DNA from: an uncultured Pseudohongiella sp.
Lineage (GTDB): Bacteria; Pseudomonadota; Gammaproteobacteria; Pseudomonadales; Pseudohongiellaceae
Direction of reading: 5' to 3'
DNA length: 35,094 nucleotides
NCBI GenBank assembly: GCA_902537815.1
Contig: CACBCS010000015.1
Coordinates: 1 to 35,094, forward strand
Part shown: positions 7,363 to 16,069 of the stretch, in pieces
How positions within the stretch are numbered: the stretch's first letter is position 1
Layout: each line of letters begins with the position of its first letter
The notes under the pieces: generated by a model
Databases searched by the model: none
Told to the model about the DNA's origin: nothing
What the model saw: the letters and a program-made list of their open reading frames with translations, nothing else
Made by a program: the position numbers and the translations under genes

Positions 7363-8115
7363 TCAGTTCACCACATCCGGATCGGGGATATGTCGTCTCA
7401 GTAGGCTTGCAAACCCCTGGCGCCCTATCCCCATCCTGATCAGATCAGTCTTGGCGAAGCGCGCTGCCTCCGCTGAAATCAGTTTAGGGTCGTGCACTTT
7501 CAGATGCAGTTCGGCGACCCGCTCCATGTAGACAAACCGGCCGACCGCTTCAGCAACGCTGACACCAGCGGTCAGCAATCCGTGATTTCGCAGGATGATT
7601 GCACTATTTTGCGCGAGCGCTTCGGCGATTCTCCGCCCCGCAGGCAAACTTTGCACCTGAACCTCTTCATCATTCCAAAGCGCGTGATCTTCGAAAAAAA
7701 TACAGGATTCCTGAGAGATTGGCTCAATCATTCTTGCCTCGGCAGAAAACGGCGATCCCCAACCAGTGTGGACATGCACCGCGCTGACCAAATCCGGTCG
7801 CGCTTCCAAAATCGGATGGTGAATATAGTATCCCGCGATATTGATGGTGCCTTCTCCTTCAACCAGACTGCCGTCCGGCCCAACCAGTACCAGATCTGAA
7901 ACCCTAGCTGCGTGGTATGAAATACCCCAACGCAACATCCAGAAGCAGTCGGTCTTTTCAGGATCTCGCGCGCTAATGTGACCATCGCCCAAATCACCCC
8001 ATCGATGGGCAGCAAACAGTCGATAACCGAGAGCACACTCCTGTTTGCGACGGGCACGAATCTCAGCCACTGAGTCATTTTTCTCTGTTTTCTGTACCGG
8101 GTTAGCTTCTGTCAC
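7363..8115 (-). CDS. Class II aldolase/adducin-family protein
   Basis: This 250-residue protein belongs to the zinc-dependent class II aldolase/adducin fold, which includes fuculose-phosphate aldolase and related enzymes; the substrate is unknown. Likely metal-binding histidines are in VHVHTGWGS (about residues 113-121) and in ILRNHGLLTAG (about 174-184). The GDGHISARDP stretch near residue 43 corresponds to the G.(N/D)(I/L)S.R phosphate-binding segment. The start is a GTG at 8115, five bases after a strong AAGGAG. The first 25 residues are polar and probably disordered. It resembles the adducin-head-like proteins of unknown substrate common in proteobacteria more than sugar-phosphate aldolases. 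It stands alone, convergent with the cyclophilin gene. Confidence 0.85.
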   Translation of the reverse strand: MTEANPVQKTEKNDSVAEIRARRKQECALGYRLFAAHRWGDLGDGHISARDPEKTDCFWMLRWGISYHAARVSDLVLVGPDGSLVEGEGTINIAGYYIHHPILEARPDLVSAVHVHTGWGSPFSAEARMIEPISQESCIFFEDHALWNDEEVQVQSLPAGRRIAEALAQNSAIILRNHGLLTAGVSVAEAVGRFVYMERVAELHLKVHDPKLISAEAARFAKTDLIRMGIGRQGFASLLRRHIPDPDVVN

Positions 8116-8138
8116 TTTTACTCCTTACTCGAAAATCA

Positions 8139-8181
8139 CGGGCTTTAACTCCACCCAAGTAAAGCGCCTTCATAAAGCCCG
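8139..8181. repeat. Inverted repeat upstream of the aldolase-like gene
   Basis: CGGGCTTTA at 8139-8147 is exactly inverted as TAAAGCCCG at 8173-8181, a 9 bp stem around a 25 bp spacer. It lies just upstream of the GTG of the minus-strand aldolase-like gene and upstream of the divergent gamma-glutamyltransferase. An operator for either gene, or an RNA leader hairpin, is possible. No T tract follows, so it is not a terminator. Confidence 0.35.
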
Positions 8182-8390
8182 AACGAGAGTCAAAAAGGGG
8201 GCCTTCGTCTATACTCTATCACGGCAGCAAAAAAGCAAAGACTGTTGGCCTGTTTCTGCACCGCATAGTGTGCTCTTCGACGATCCGGGCGCACCGAACA
8301 CGTGGTGTCCCTTTCCACTGGAAAGGATCCGACTGTTGACTGGCTAAAGCTTCTAAAGATGACGCTGCCTATCAGCTGGGACTTTTGAAA

Positions 8391-10106
8391 ATGACCTCCA
8401 TTTTAACTTTGACCGGAAGCTCTACCAGACTGCTTCTGCTTTGCGCCTGCGTATTGGCGAGCAAGCTCTCAGCGCAAACCGGAGAGCCGGCGCCTCAAAC
8501 AGCTCAGGCTGCCATCGCGATCCCGGATCCTTACGCCGCAGCAGTCGCCAAAGCAATTTTGATACGTGGTGGCAATGCTGTTGACGCCGCTATCGCCACA
8601 GGGTTTGCGCTGGCAGTGACCTATGTTGACGCCGGCAACATTGGCGGTGGCGGGTTCATGCTTACCCACATGGAGGGTGAAAGCACGTTTCTTGATTACC
8701 GGGAAAAAGCTGCCCTTACTGCGCATCGCGATATGTACCTCGATCAACAGGGTGAGGTGATCGAAAATGCGACGCTGATTGGTGCCAGGGCCGCTGCCGT
8801 ACCGGGAACGGTTGCCGGCATGTGGGCTGCGCATCAGCGTTACGGATCGCTTCCCTGGCGAGAGCTCATCAAGCCCGCCATCGAGCTTGCGCGGCAGGGG
8901 TTTATGCCAGCCCCGGTTCTGATTGATGAGATTCACGCCAATCTGGATTGGTTTGGCGATAAAACCAACTTTAAAGCCTATTTTTCGCAGATCAGCGCCG
9001 AGCAGCTTTTCCAACAGCCGGAGCTGGCCATGACGCTCGAGCGGATCGCTAATCAGGGCTCATCAGACTTCTATCGCGGCGAAACAGCCCGACTCATCGT
9101 AGAGCAAATGGCAAAAGACGATGGCCTTATCAGCCTGGAAGATCTGGCAAGTTATGAGGCTGTCTGGCGCGAGCCGCTTCAAGCCCGATGGCGCAATTAT
9201 CAGGTATTATCCTCGCCTCCGCCGAGTTCAGGCGGTTTCGGCGTCATTCAGCTATTGAAAATGAAAGACGCGCTAGCCTCTCATTTTGAGGGCGTTGCCC
9301 ACAATTCCCCTCAGTATGTGCATCTGGTGGCAGAGATGGAAAAGCGGATTTTCGCTGATCGGGGAGAGTATCTGGGTGACTCCGATTTTGTCGACATTGA
9401 TATTCAGACTCTGATTTCCGACAGCTACGTGGACCGCCGTGCCCGGGAAGTCAATCCGAGAACTATTTCCAGACTTGATGGTGTGATCCCGGGCCTCACG
9501 TCACCTAACACAACGCATTATTCGATTATCGACCAGTGGGGTAATGCGGTATCCAACACCTACACGATCAACTGGGCATTCGGCAGCGGCGTAGTCATTG
9601 AGGGTGCCGGATTTCTGCTCAATAACGAAATGGATGACTTCAGCGCCAAGCCGGGCGCCCCCAATATCTATGGCGTTGTCGGAAGCTATGCCAATGAGAT
9701 TCAGCCGGGTAAGCGGCCACTCTCCTCCATGTCACCGACAATCCTGCTGGAAGGTGATGAAGTTATGATGGTGGTCGGAACCCCGGGGGGCTCGACCATC
9801 TTTACCTCGGTATTCCAGACTGTCATCAACATTATCGATTTTGGCATGACGCCTCTGGAGGCGGTCGGCGCCACCCGCTTTCACCATCAGTTGTTACCCC
9901 CGGATTTGATCACGACAAGCATTGCCAACCCCTTGCCAGACCAGACCAAGTTGGCACTCGAGGAGCGTGGCTACCGGGTGGAGCCCCATGACTGGGAATT
10001 CGGCGATGTTCAGGTGATCTGGCGAGACGGAGACACTTTACGACCCGCATCTGACCCCAGAGGCCGGGGCGTTGGTGAAGTCTTTGCCGCGCCTAATGAG
10101 AAATAA
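8391..10106 (+). CDS. ggt: Gamma-glutamyltransferase (gamma-glutamyltranspeptidase)
   Basis: Ggt hydrolyses or transfers the gamma-glutamyl group of glutathione and related compounds, normally in the periplasm. The protein (571 residues from the ATG at 8391) has a signal peptide ending near LSAQ. It also has NAVDAAIATGFAL and GNIGGGGFML in the large subunit. The autocatalytic cleavage/nucleophile motif TTHYSIIDQWGNAVSNTYT follows, where threonine about 374 would become the N-terminus of the small subunit. RPLSSMSPTI and VGTPGGSTIFTS are conserved small-subunit active-site segments. I chose the ATG at 8391 because GGGA lies nine bases upstream; a TTG two codons earlier is also possible. Length is typical. 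It appears monocistronic, with no evidence of regulation. Confidence 0.95.
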   Translation: MTSILTLTGSSTRLLLLCACVLASKLSAQTGEPAPQTAQAAIAIPDPYAAAVAKAILIRGGNAVDAAIATGFALAVTYVDAGNIGGGGFMLTHMEGESTFLDYREKAALTAHRDMYLDQQGEVIENATLIGARAAAVPGTVAGMWAAHQRYGSLPWRELIKPAIELARQGFMPAPVLIDEIHANLDWFGDKTNFKAYFSQISAEQLFQQPELAMTLERIANQGSSDFYRGETARLIVEQMAKDDGLISLEDLASYEAVWREPLQARWRNYQVLSSPPPSSGGFGVIQLLKMKDALASHFEGVAHNSPQYVHLVAEMEKRIFADRGEYLGDSDFVDIDIQTLISDSYVDRRAREVNPRTISRLDGVIPGLTSPNTTHYSIIDQWGNAVSNTYTINWAFGSGVVIEGAGFLLNNEMDDFSAKPGAPNIYGVVGSYANEIQPGKRPLSSMSPTILLEGDEVMMVVGTPGGSTIFTSVFQTVINIIDFGMTPLEAVGATRFHHQLLPPDLITTSIANPLPDQTKLALEERGYRVEPHDWEFGDVQVIWRDGDTLRPASDPRGRGVGEVFAAPNEK

Positions 10107-10175
10107 GCTTAAAACACCGGGATTTGTTCATAAGCGACAAAAGATAGGCTAGACTCAATTCCTATCGGAAAGCCA

Positions 10176-11402
10176 ATGGTAAAGCGAAACATGAAAACCT
10201 ACGCCCTTGCCACTGATGCCGGCGACATTTCCTACACCGACACCAAACGCTATCTCTGGATGGCCTCTCTGGCTTATGCCCTCATGCCTTTTCTGGGCAT
10301 CGGGGCGCACGCCTTGTTTGGTCATCAGGCCTGGCTGGCGTTGCCGCTCTTTGTTGCTTATGTGATTGGACCGATTCTGGACTGGTGGCTGGGAGAGGAT
10401 GAAAACAACCCGCCCGAGGAGATAGTGCCGTTGCTGGAAGAGGACCCCTATTACCGACTGCTGCCCATGCTCACCGTCCCTTTGCATTTTGCCTCTCTGA
10501 TCGGCGCGGCGTACTGGGCGGGTACGCAGGCACTGTCCTGGTGGGGTGTACTCCTGCTCGCGGTCTCAGCGGGAATCGCCAACGGCCTGGGAATTAACAC
10601 CGGTCATGAGTTGGGCCACAAAAAGACTCAACTGGAGCGCAACCTGGCAAAGATTGTATTAGCCGTGCCGGCTTACGGGCATTTCAGTATTGAGCACAAT
10701 CGGGGTCATCACCGCGACGTCGCGACACCAGAAGACCCTGCCTCATCAAGAATGGGCGAAAGCATCTACAAGTTTGCCAGACGCGAAATTCCCGGTGCCT
10801 TTCGCCGGGCCTGGGCGGTTGAGGATGAACGCCTGACCCGGAAGGGGGTCTCGGTATGGAGCTGGGCAAATGAAATTTTACAGTCCTACACGGTGACTTT
10901 TGCCTTGCAGATTTCTCTCATCGCGGCATTTGGCTGGGTGATGATTCCCTTTCTGGCCATTCACAATTTTCTGGCCTGGTGGCAACTGACCAGCGCGAAC
11001 TACATTGAGCATTATGGCCTGCTGCGTCAGAAAGAGCCCAGTGGAAAGTACGAACGATGCCAGCCCCATCACTCGTGGAACAGCAATCATAAATACACAA
11101 ATCTGGTCTTGTTCCACTTGGAGAGACATTCCGATCATCATGCCCATCCGACCCGGCGCTATCAATCGCTGCGGAATTTCAAAGACGTGCCTCGACTGCC
11201 CAACGGCTACAACGGCATGTTCCCGCTCGCCTACGTTCCTCCACTGTGGTTCAGGGTGATGGACCCAAGACTGATGGCTCTGCCTCACATTGACGGAGAT
11301 ATGACCCGGGTCAACATCGACCCCGACAACAAAGAGGCGCTGTATGCGAAATACGGAGTAGCAGGCCTCAACGAAAACCTGTCCGCTACAGAGGCAGCCT
11401 GA
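10176..11402 (+). CDS. alkB: Alkane 1-monooxygenase AlkB
   Basis: AlkB is the inner-membrane, non-haem di-iron enzyme that hydroxylates the terminal carbon of medium-chain n-alkanes, receiving electrons from rubredoxin. The 408-residue protein has several hydrophobic helices and all the expected histidine boxes: NTGHELGHKK (residues 141-150), EHNRGHHRDVATPEDPAS (173-190) and LERHSDHHAHPTRRYQ (about 312-327), plus NYIEHYGL. LGEDENNPPEE is another family-conserved segment. The ATG at 10176 is preceded by CGGAAAG; a second ATG at 10191 is possible. The rubredoxin gene begins at the last base of its stop codon. The boxes distinguish it from xylene monooxygenase and fatty-acid desaturases. No alkane-responsive regulator is visible next to it. 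Confidence 0.95.
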   Translation: MVKRNMKTYALATDAGDISYTDTKRYLWMASLAYALMPFLGIGAHALFGHQAWLALPLFVAYVIGPILDWWLGEDENNPPEEIVPLLEEDPYYRLLPMLTVPLHFASLIGAAYWAGTQALSWWGVLLLAVSAGIANGLGINTGHELGHKKTQLERNLAKIVLAVPAYGHFSIEHNRGHHRDVATPEDPASSRMGESIYKFARREIPGAFRRAWAVEDERLTRKGVSVWSWANEILQSYTVTFALQISLIAAFGWVMIPFLAIHNFLAWWQLTSANYIEHYGLLRQKEPSGKYERCQPHHSWNSNHKYTNLVLFHLERHSDHHAHPTRRYQSLRNFKDVPRLPNGYNGMFPLAYVPPLWFRVMDPRLMALPHIDGDMTRVNIDPDNKEALYAKYGVAGLNENLSATEAA

Positions 11403-11569
11403 TGAGTTCAGTGCATGAATGCCCGGGCTGTGGCTATCAGTATCATCAGGACCTCGGTGATGAACACGAGGGGTTTGCCCCGGGCACCCCGTTTGACAAG
11501 TTACCGGAAGACTGGGTGTGCCCGGACTGCTCTGTCAGGTATAAAGAAGACTTCCAGCCACTGCAATAG
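11402..11569 (+). CDS. Rubredoxin, electron donor to AlkB
   Basis: This 55-residue protein is a single-domain rubredoxin that carries electrons from a rubredoxin reductase to AlkB through one iron bound by four cysteines. Both Cys pairs are visible: HECPGCGYQYHQ (CxxCG) near residue 7 and WVCPDCSVRYKEDF near residue 39. Between them lies GFAPGTPFDKLPEDW, the usual rubredoxin core. The ATG at 11402 overlaps the alkB stop (TGATG) and has GAGG at 11391-11394, so the pair is translationally coupled. The gene is too short for many gene finders. The CPxCG/CPDC form fits the alkane-type rubredoxins, but I cannot assign it to the AlkG1- or AlkG2-type without an alignment. No reductase gene lies nearby. 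Confidence 0.95.
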   Translation: MSSVHECPGCGYQYHQDLGDEHEGFAPGTPFDKLPEDWVCPDCSVRYKEDFQPLQ

Positions 11570-11620
11570 TCTGACGCGCCACAGACAACGCCCGATAAGT
11601 GCTGTTGTGAAAATATGACC

Positions 11621-11651
11621 GAGCTGGCGCATGTTGACCGTGAGCTGGCGC
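11621..11651. repeat. Direct repeat GAGCTGGCGC
   Basis: GAGCTGGCGC occurs at 11621-11630 and again at 11642-11651, two helical turns apart, each preceded by TGACC. The pair lies between the rubredoxin stop and the broken DUF885 gene. It could be an operator or part of a dead reading frame (a 33-codon frame runs through it). No function is assigned. Confidence 0.35.
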
Positions 11652-11703
11652 TTTTCAATGTCGCGATAGCGATGCCCCTTTTATTCTGTTCCGAGACTGT
11701 CCG

Positions 11704-13558
11704 ATCAAACATTTAATCACGCTTATTTTGTCACTGCTTCTGATCACCTGTAGCGACCCCGCTCCGGAAAGCGCCGCCCCAGGCTCTGAACCGGGTACCG
11801 CTGAAACGACAGCGACCGTGGATGAAACTGCCCGCATCAACGCCTGGTTTGACGAAAAAAACGAAGAGCAACTCAGGTTCAGTCCGATCTCCCTGTCAGC
11901 GCTCGGACGCAAGGAACTGTATGATCAGATCGACGATATGTCCGTCGAAGCCGCCGAGCAGCAGCTTGACTGGATGGCGGCGACAGTGCGCGAGCTTCAA
12001 TCCGAATTCAACTATGAGGCGCTGGATTTTGAAGCCAAAACCTCCTACGACCTTTGGATATATCAATATGAGCAAGCCAGAGACAGCTTTCAGTTCAACA
12101 CACAGGAATATGTCTTTGAGCAGATGAGTGGAGTGCACAGTCAATTGCCGGTCATTTTGATGAACTACCACTCAGTCGCCAGCTTCTCTGACATGGAGGC
12201 TTACATCAGCCGCATCGGCGGCGTTTCCCGGGCGCTGGGACAGCAACTCGACTGGGCGAGAGACAATGCTGAACGCGGTGTGCGTCCGCCCCGCTACGCC
12301 TACGAGTTTGTTATGGAAGCATCAAGCGGCCTCATCAGAGGGCAGCCTTTTGACGATCACGAGCAGGATTCTGCCCTATGGAATGATGCCCAGACGAAAA
12401 TTGATGCACTGGTCGAAGCCGGTGAGATTAATGAGGCAGCGGCGGAAAGCCTGAGAGAGCGCGCTCGTGACGCACTGGTAAACCAGTTTCAGCCGGCCTA
12501 CCAGACATTGATCGACTGGCTCATCCAGGATATCAGCAATGCCCCCGCCGAACCAGTTGGAGTGGCTACCCTGCCCCAATGGAAACGCTTTTTACAACCA
12601 GATGCTGCGCAACTGGACCACAACCGACCTGACCGCAGACGACATTCATCAGATTGGTCTGGATGAAGTTGCACGACTGCACGCTGAGACGGAAGCGATC
12701 AAGGACCGCGTCGGATTTTCCGGCGACCTGTCTGAGTTTTTTGCCTCCGTCGCCAGCGATGAACGCTTTTTCTACGGGAATGATGACGACGGTCGTCAGC
12801 GATATCTTGATGAGTCCACCGAGTACATCGAAAACATGAAAGCGCTGCTGCCGCAGTATTTTGGAATTTTACCCAAGGCAGATCTGGTGGTTAAACGAGT
12901 AGAGGCTTTCCGCGAACAGGACGGCGCAGCGGCCCATTACTTCGCCAGCAGCCCTGACGGTTCCGTGCCGGGCACATACTATGTCCATTTGTCAGATATG
13001 TCTGCCAATCCCGTTACGGAGCTGGAAGCGGTGGCTTATCATGAAGGTCTGCCGGGCCACCATATGCAGATAGCCATTGCCCGCGAGCTGAAATCTGTTC
13101 CAGCGTTTCGCAGTCAGGCGAGTTTTGGCGCTTACTCAGAAGGCTGGGGCCTGTATACCGAATTACTGGCAAAGGAAATGGGGGGTTACCAGGATCCTTA
13201 TTCCGACTTTGGTCGACTGGTCAGCGAAATGTGGCGCGCCGTTCGTCTCGTGGTAGACACCGGCATTCACGCGATGGGGTGGTCCGAACAGCAGGCAATT
13301 GATTATTTCGCCAGTAATGTGTCAACGCCATTACCTTCTATCGTATCCGAAGTACGGCGTTACACCGTCCTGCCGGGGCAAGCGACCAGCTATAAGATTG
13401 GCATGCTGAAAATTCAGGAACTGCGAGCCCATGCGGAAGAGGCTCTTGCGTAGCGCTTCGATATTCGGGCTTTCCATGATGTAATTCTGGGCGGAGGTGC
13501 ACTGCCACTGGAAATACTGGAACGACGAGTTGATAAATATATCGCTCTTTCGATGTAA
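11704..13558 (+). pseudogene. DUF885-family (putative metallopeptidase) lipoprotein, disrupted
   Basis: DUF885 proteins are about 600-residue, mostly helical exported proteins with an HExxH-like motif, thought to be carboxypeptidase-like metallopeptidases. Three lesions are visible. The N-terminus IKHLITLILSLLLITC is a good lipoprotein signal, but ATC stands where ATG is expected at 11704; the next usable codon, TTG at 11728, would remove most of the signal. The frame is shifted at a CCCC run near 12573-12576: removing one C joins GVATLP to NGNAFYNQMLRNWTTTD, a family-typical junction. A TAG at 13451-13453 interrupts the frame, after which it continues with RFDIRAFHDVILGGGALPLE to a TAA at 13556. 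The metal-site region is intact (AVAYHEGLPGHHMQ, YSEGWGLYTELL). Sequencing error could explain the frameshift, but less easily all three. Confidence 0.85.
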
Positions 13559-13572
13559 CCCGGGCCTGAATC

Positions 13573-14025
13573 ATGTGGCTAAAAATACTGCCCAGAACAA
13601 TTGATAATGCGTGTCCGGGAAATCCGGCCGCACTGTGGCTGTTCTTTTTCATTACCACAGTCACGGTAGGCAGAAGCCTCGCTCACATCCTGCTTCCGGA
13701 TGGGGGTGCGCAGTCGATCGCTACCGTCCCTCTGGATCAGTTCAGCCGGGAGGGCGCCGCCGCTGTCATCACCAGTTTCGCATTGTGGGGTCTCTCCCAA
13801 CTGCTGCTGTCAGTGGTCATGGTGCTGGTTGCGGTTCGCTACCGTGGGCTGATTCCGGCCACGTACGTACTAATTCTAATGGAATATCTGGGCCGCATAG
13901 CCATCGGTCTCAGCAAACCTCTGCCAACGCTGACAACACCGCCAGGTGCCGCGGGCAATCTGGTTTTAATTGCTGCCGCAGTAATCGGTCTGGCGCTATG
14001 CTTTCGCGAGGCCCGCTCTGATTAG
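13573..14025 (+). CDS. Small integral membrane protein of unknown function
   Basis: I do not recognise a characterised family. The 150-residue product has four likely membrane helices: about residues 20-40 (ALWLFFFITTVTVGRSL), 62-84, 90-108 and 125-143. Loops contain the conserved-looking stretches MEYLGRIAIGLSKPLPTL and TTPPGAAGN, which I associate loosely with uncharacterised bacterial membrane proteins. It begins 15 bp after the final stop of the broken DUF885 gene and may have been transcribed with it. The ATG at 13573 has only GGGCC upstream. No catalytic motif is evident. Confidence 0.65.
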   Translation: MWLKILPRTIDNACPGNPAALWLFFFITTVTVGRSLAHILLPDGGAQSIATVPLDQFSREGAAAVITSFALWGLSQLLLSVVMVLVAVRYRGLIPATYVLILMEYLGRIAIGLSKPLPTLTTPPGAAGNLVLIAAAVIGLALCFREARSD

Positions 14026-14049
14026 AGCCGTTGTCCGGGCTCTGTCTTT
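14024..14049 (+). terminator. Weak hairpin at the end of the small membrane protein gene
   Basis: AGAGCC (14024-14029) pairs with GGCTCT (14038-14043) around an 8-base loop. It begins at the stop codon of the membrane protein gene and is followed by a short, T-containing stretch (GTCTTT). It lies between two convergent genes. The stem is short and the T run interrupted, so it is a tentative terminator. Confidence 0.4.
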
Positions 14050-14080
14050 ATGTCTGTCGGAACTAATCTGAAAGCCGTTA

Positions 14081-15877
14081 TCAACCTGCGACTTTGATCC
14101 GGACTTCTGCCGCCACCTCTTGCGGCAGAACAAACCAGCGCAGTGCGTCATAGCAGTCAGGAATGTCGACCCAGCTTGCCTCACCGGTCTGCCTGCTTTT
14201 CAGCTGCATCTCCGCCTGTTTCAGGGTGTCACGTAAAAGCAGTGCCTGCGCCTCGCAGCGGATCTGGTGCTCAGACCGGACTTCTGGGTTTAGGAAGTCG
14301 ACAGTCATCAGATTCACTGCCGCTTGCGTTTTAGCTCCCTGAAAACTCCAGGTTCCGGAGTCTTCCGAATAATAATAGTAGGGCAGCAAGCGCCATCCAT
14401 GTTCAGCAATCAGCATGACCGCCCGAACCAGGTAGTCGACGGTTTCCTGATCAAAGAAATAGTTAAAATTAAGCCTGACCCAACCCGGCCGCAATATCAT
14501 TTGGCCCTTGGTGATAGCGGTTTCCAGGCGGCGGCTGTAGTCCATATCCATGTTCAGCAATGCGTGTCCGTACGGGCCGGCACAGGAACAGCCCCCCCGG
14601 GCCTGAATGCCGAACAAATCATTCAGCAGGGCAACAACGAAGCCGTAGTGCAGATCCTTATCTCCGTGCTTAATGCGAAACGAGGCGATTGCCAGACGAT
14701 CAGCTTCCGGATTACCCAGCACGTCAATGTCTGAATGAGTTTGCCAGCTGTCCAGAGCATAGCGAATATGCTGCTGTTCGATGCGCTCAATCCGCTCCGC
14801 TCCGACGTCCTGCTGAAGTTTGAAAACAAGCCCCGCCCTGACTGCACCCACGATGTCCGGCGTGCCTCCCTCCTCCCGCCGCTGAGGATCTGACAAGAAC
14901 CGGTGGCCTGACGGAGACACGTAGGACACGGTTCCGCCACCGGGAACGGCAGGCACTCTGTTCTGCATCACCCATTTCTTAACAATTAGCAGTCCAGGTG
15001 TGCCCGGACCCCCGATGAATTTATGCGGAGAAATAAACACGGCGTCTTTAGGGGTTGATTGGTTCGAGTCCGTATCTGTAATTTCCGGTAAATCCCCGGA
15101 AGCATTCGGGCCAACACGGCCGCTGACTTCTTCTCTGGTTTGTTCAGAACTTATGCCAGACCTGTCAGCACCTCCGTTCATCCTGATGCGGACGTACGGT
15201 GCCGCGGCAGCGTAATCCCAGAAACTCAGTGCGCCATACTGCTTCAACAGACGAGTGACCCGCTCAACATCTGTCCGAATGCCTGTGACATTGGAAGCGG
15301 CCGAAAAGCTGCCTATCAGCAGGGGGCCGCCGATATGCTGCCGCAGCAGTTTTTCAAGCACACCGATGTCCAATTGGCCTTCTGAATCCAGGGGCACCAC
15401 CTCGACTCTGGCAATTGATTCGCGCCAGGGTAATTCGTTGCTGTGATGCTCATAGGGTCCGACGAAAACAACCGGGCGCCGGGCTGGCGGAATGGCTGCC
15501 AGCAGATCATGCCGATCAGATAAATCTGCCGGCAGACGAAGGTTGAGAATATCAATCAGCTTACTGATTGCGGCAGTCGCGCCGGAACCACAGAAGATGA
15601 CCTGATCATCATCGCATCCCCCTACCGCTCGTCGGATAATGGTTCGCGCCTGCTCTCTCAGAGCTGTGGACTGCGCGCCGGTGAAGGAGGTCTCCGAATG
15701 CGTGTTGGCATACAGCGGCAGCACCTGCCGGCGAATAAAGTCTTCGAGAAAGTGGAGCGACCGGCCAGAAGCTGTGTAATCGGCATAAACCAGCGGCTTG
15801 GTCCCGAATGCAGTCTCGATACCGCGGCGTTCCCCGATGATGTTTTCCCGTATCTTCGAAATTAGCGAACGGCTCAT
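14081..15877 (-). CDS. Class V aminotransferase-fold PLP enzyme (cysteine desulfurase-like)
   Basis: This 598-residue protein has the fold of class V PLP enzymes, which include cysteine desulfurases and selenocysteine lyases. Visible landmarks are YADYTASGRSL near residue 31, GSGATAAISKL (98-108, cofactor phosphate region) and SFWDYAAAAPYVRI with D221, the likely pyridine-nitrogen partner. SPHKFIGGPGTPG follows with K286, the likely Schiff-base lysine, and RGGCSCAGPYGH lies near residue 430, where a cysteine could take part in chemistry. Between Y228 and D278 there is a polar, low-complexity insert of about 40 residues (Gly, Ser, Glu and Asp rich) just before the lysine strand, which I do not expect in the family. 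The reaction is not known. It is divergent from an Lrp-type regulator, its likely controller. Confidence 0.8.
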   Translation of the reverse strand: MSRSLISKIRENIIGERRGIETAFGTKPLVYADYTASGRSLHFLEDFIRRQVLPLYANTHSETSFTGAQSTALREQARTIIRRAVGGCDDDQVIFCGSGATAAISKLIDILNLRLPADLSDRHDLLAAIPPARRPVVFVGPYEHHSNELPWRESIARVEVVPLDSEGQLDIGVLEKLLRQHIGGPLLIGSFSAASNVTGIRTDVERVTRLLKQYGALSFWDYAAAAPYVRIRMNGGADRSGISSEQTREEVSGRVGPNASGDLPEITDTDSNQSTPKDAVFISPHKFIGGPGTPGLLIVKKWVMQNRVPAVPGGGTVSYVSPSGHRFLSDPQRREEGGTPDIVGAVRAGLVFKLQQDVGAERIERIEQQHIRYALDSWQTHSDIDVLGNPEADRLAIASFRIKHGDKDLHYGFVVALLNDLFGIQARGGCSCAGPYGHALLNMDMDYSRRLETAITKGQMILRPGWVRLNFNYFFDQETVDYLVRAVMLIAEHGWRLLPYYYYSEDSGTWSFQGAKTQAAVNLMTVDFLNPEVRSEHQIRCEAQALLLRDTLKQAEMQLKSRQTGEASWVDIPDCYDALRWFVLPQEVAAEVRIKVAG

Positions 15878-16069
15878 GGACTGCTTGTCTGGTTTGGAAA
15901 AGAACTTACCATAGCCATTTATTGTTCGGACATTGTTCCTTTTTGTTCCTTTATAAGGTATAAATTTAAAATATTTTTTATATAAAAATGATTATATTAG
16001 AATATTATTTCTATATTCATGCAATTAGTGATTCGCATGCCCCAGGGCATACGATCGAGGCCGGCGCCG
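15878..16069. promoter_or_regulatory. Divergent promoter region with three phased TTGTTC repeats
   Basis: This region separates the minus-strand PLP enzyme from the plus-strand Lrp-family regulator. TTGTTC occurs at 15922-15927, 15933-15938 and 15943-15948, with 11 and 10 bp spacing, so all three copies face one side of the helix. That is how Lrp/AsnC proteins, which bind as dimers or octamers, often recognise DNA (family knowledge). The repeats are 45-70 bp from the PLP enzyme start, a position suited to control. Next to them, 15950-16018 is extremely AT-rich and could supply bendable DNA and the -10 element of the regulator gene. Confidence 0.55.

Noticed and set aside
7307-7364. Inverted repeat GACAAACTC...GAGTTTGTC between cyclophilin and aldolase-like genes as a terminator
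   Set aside because: The 9 bp stem has a 40-base loop and no T tract, so I do not call it a terminator.
11615-11716. 33-codon open frame upstream of the broken DUF885 gene
   Set aside because: No ribosome binding site, no recognisable family, and it runs through direct repeats.
15055-15085. TTCGAGTCC, resembling a tRNA T-loop
   Set aside because: It lies inside the PLP enzyme's coding sequence and no cloverleaf partners surround it.
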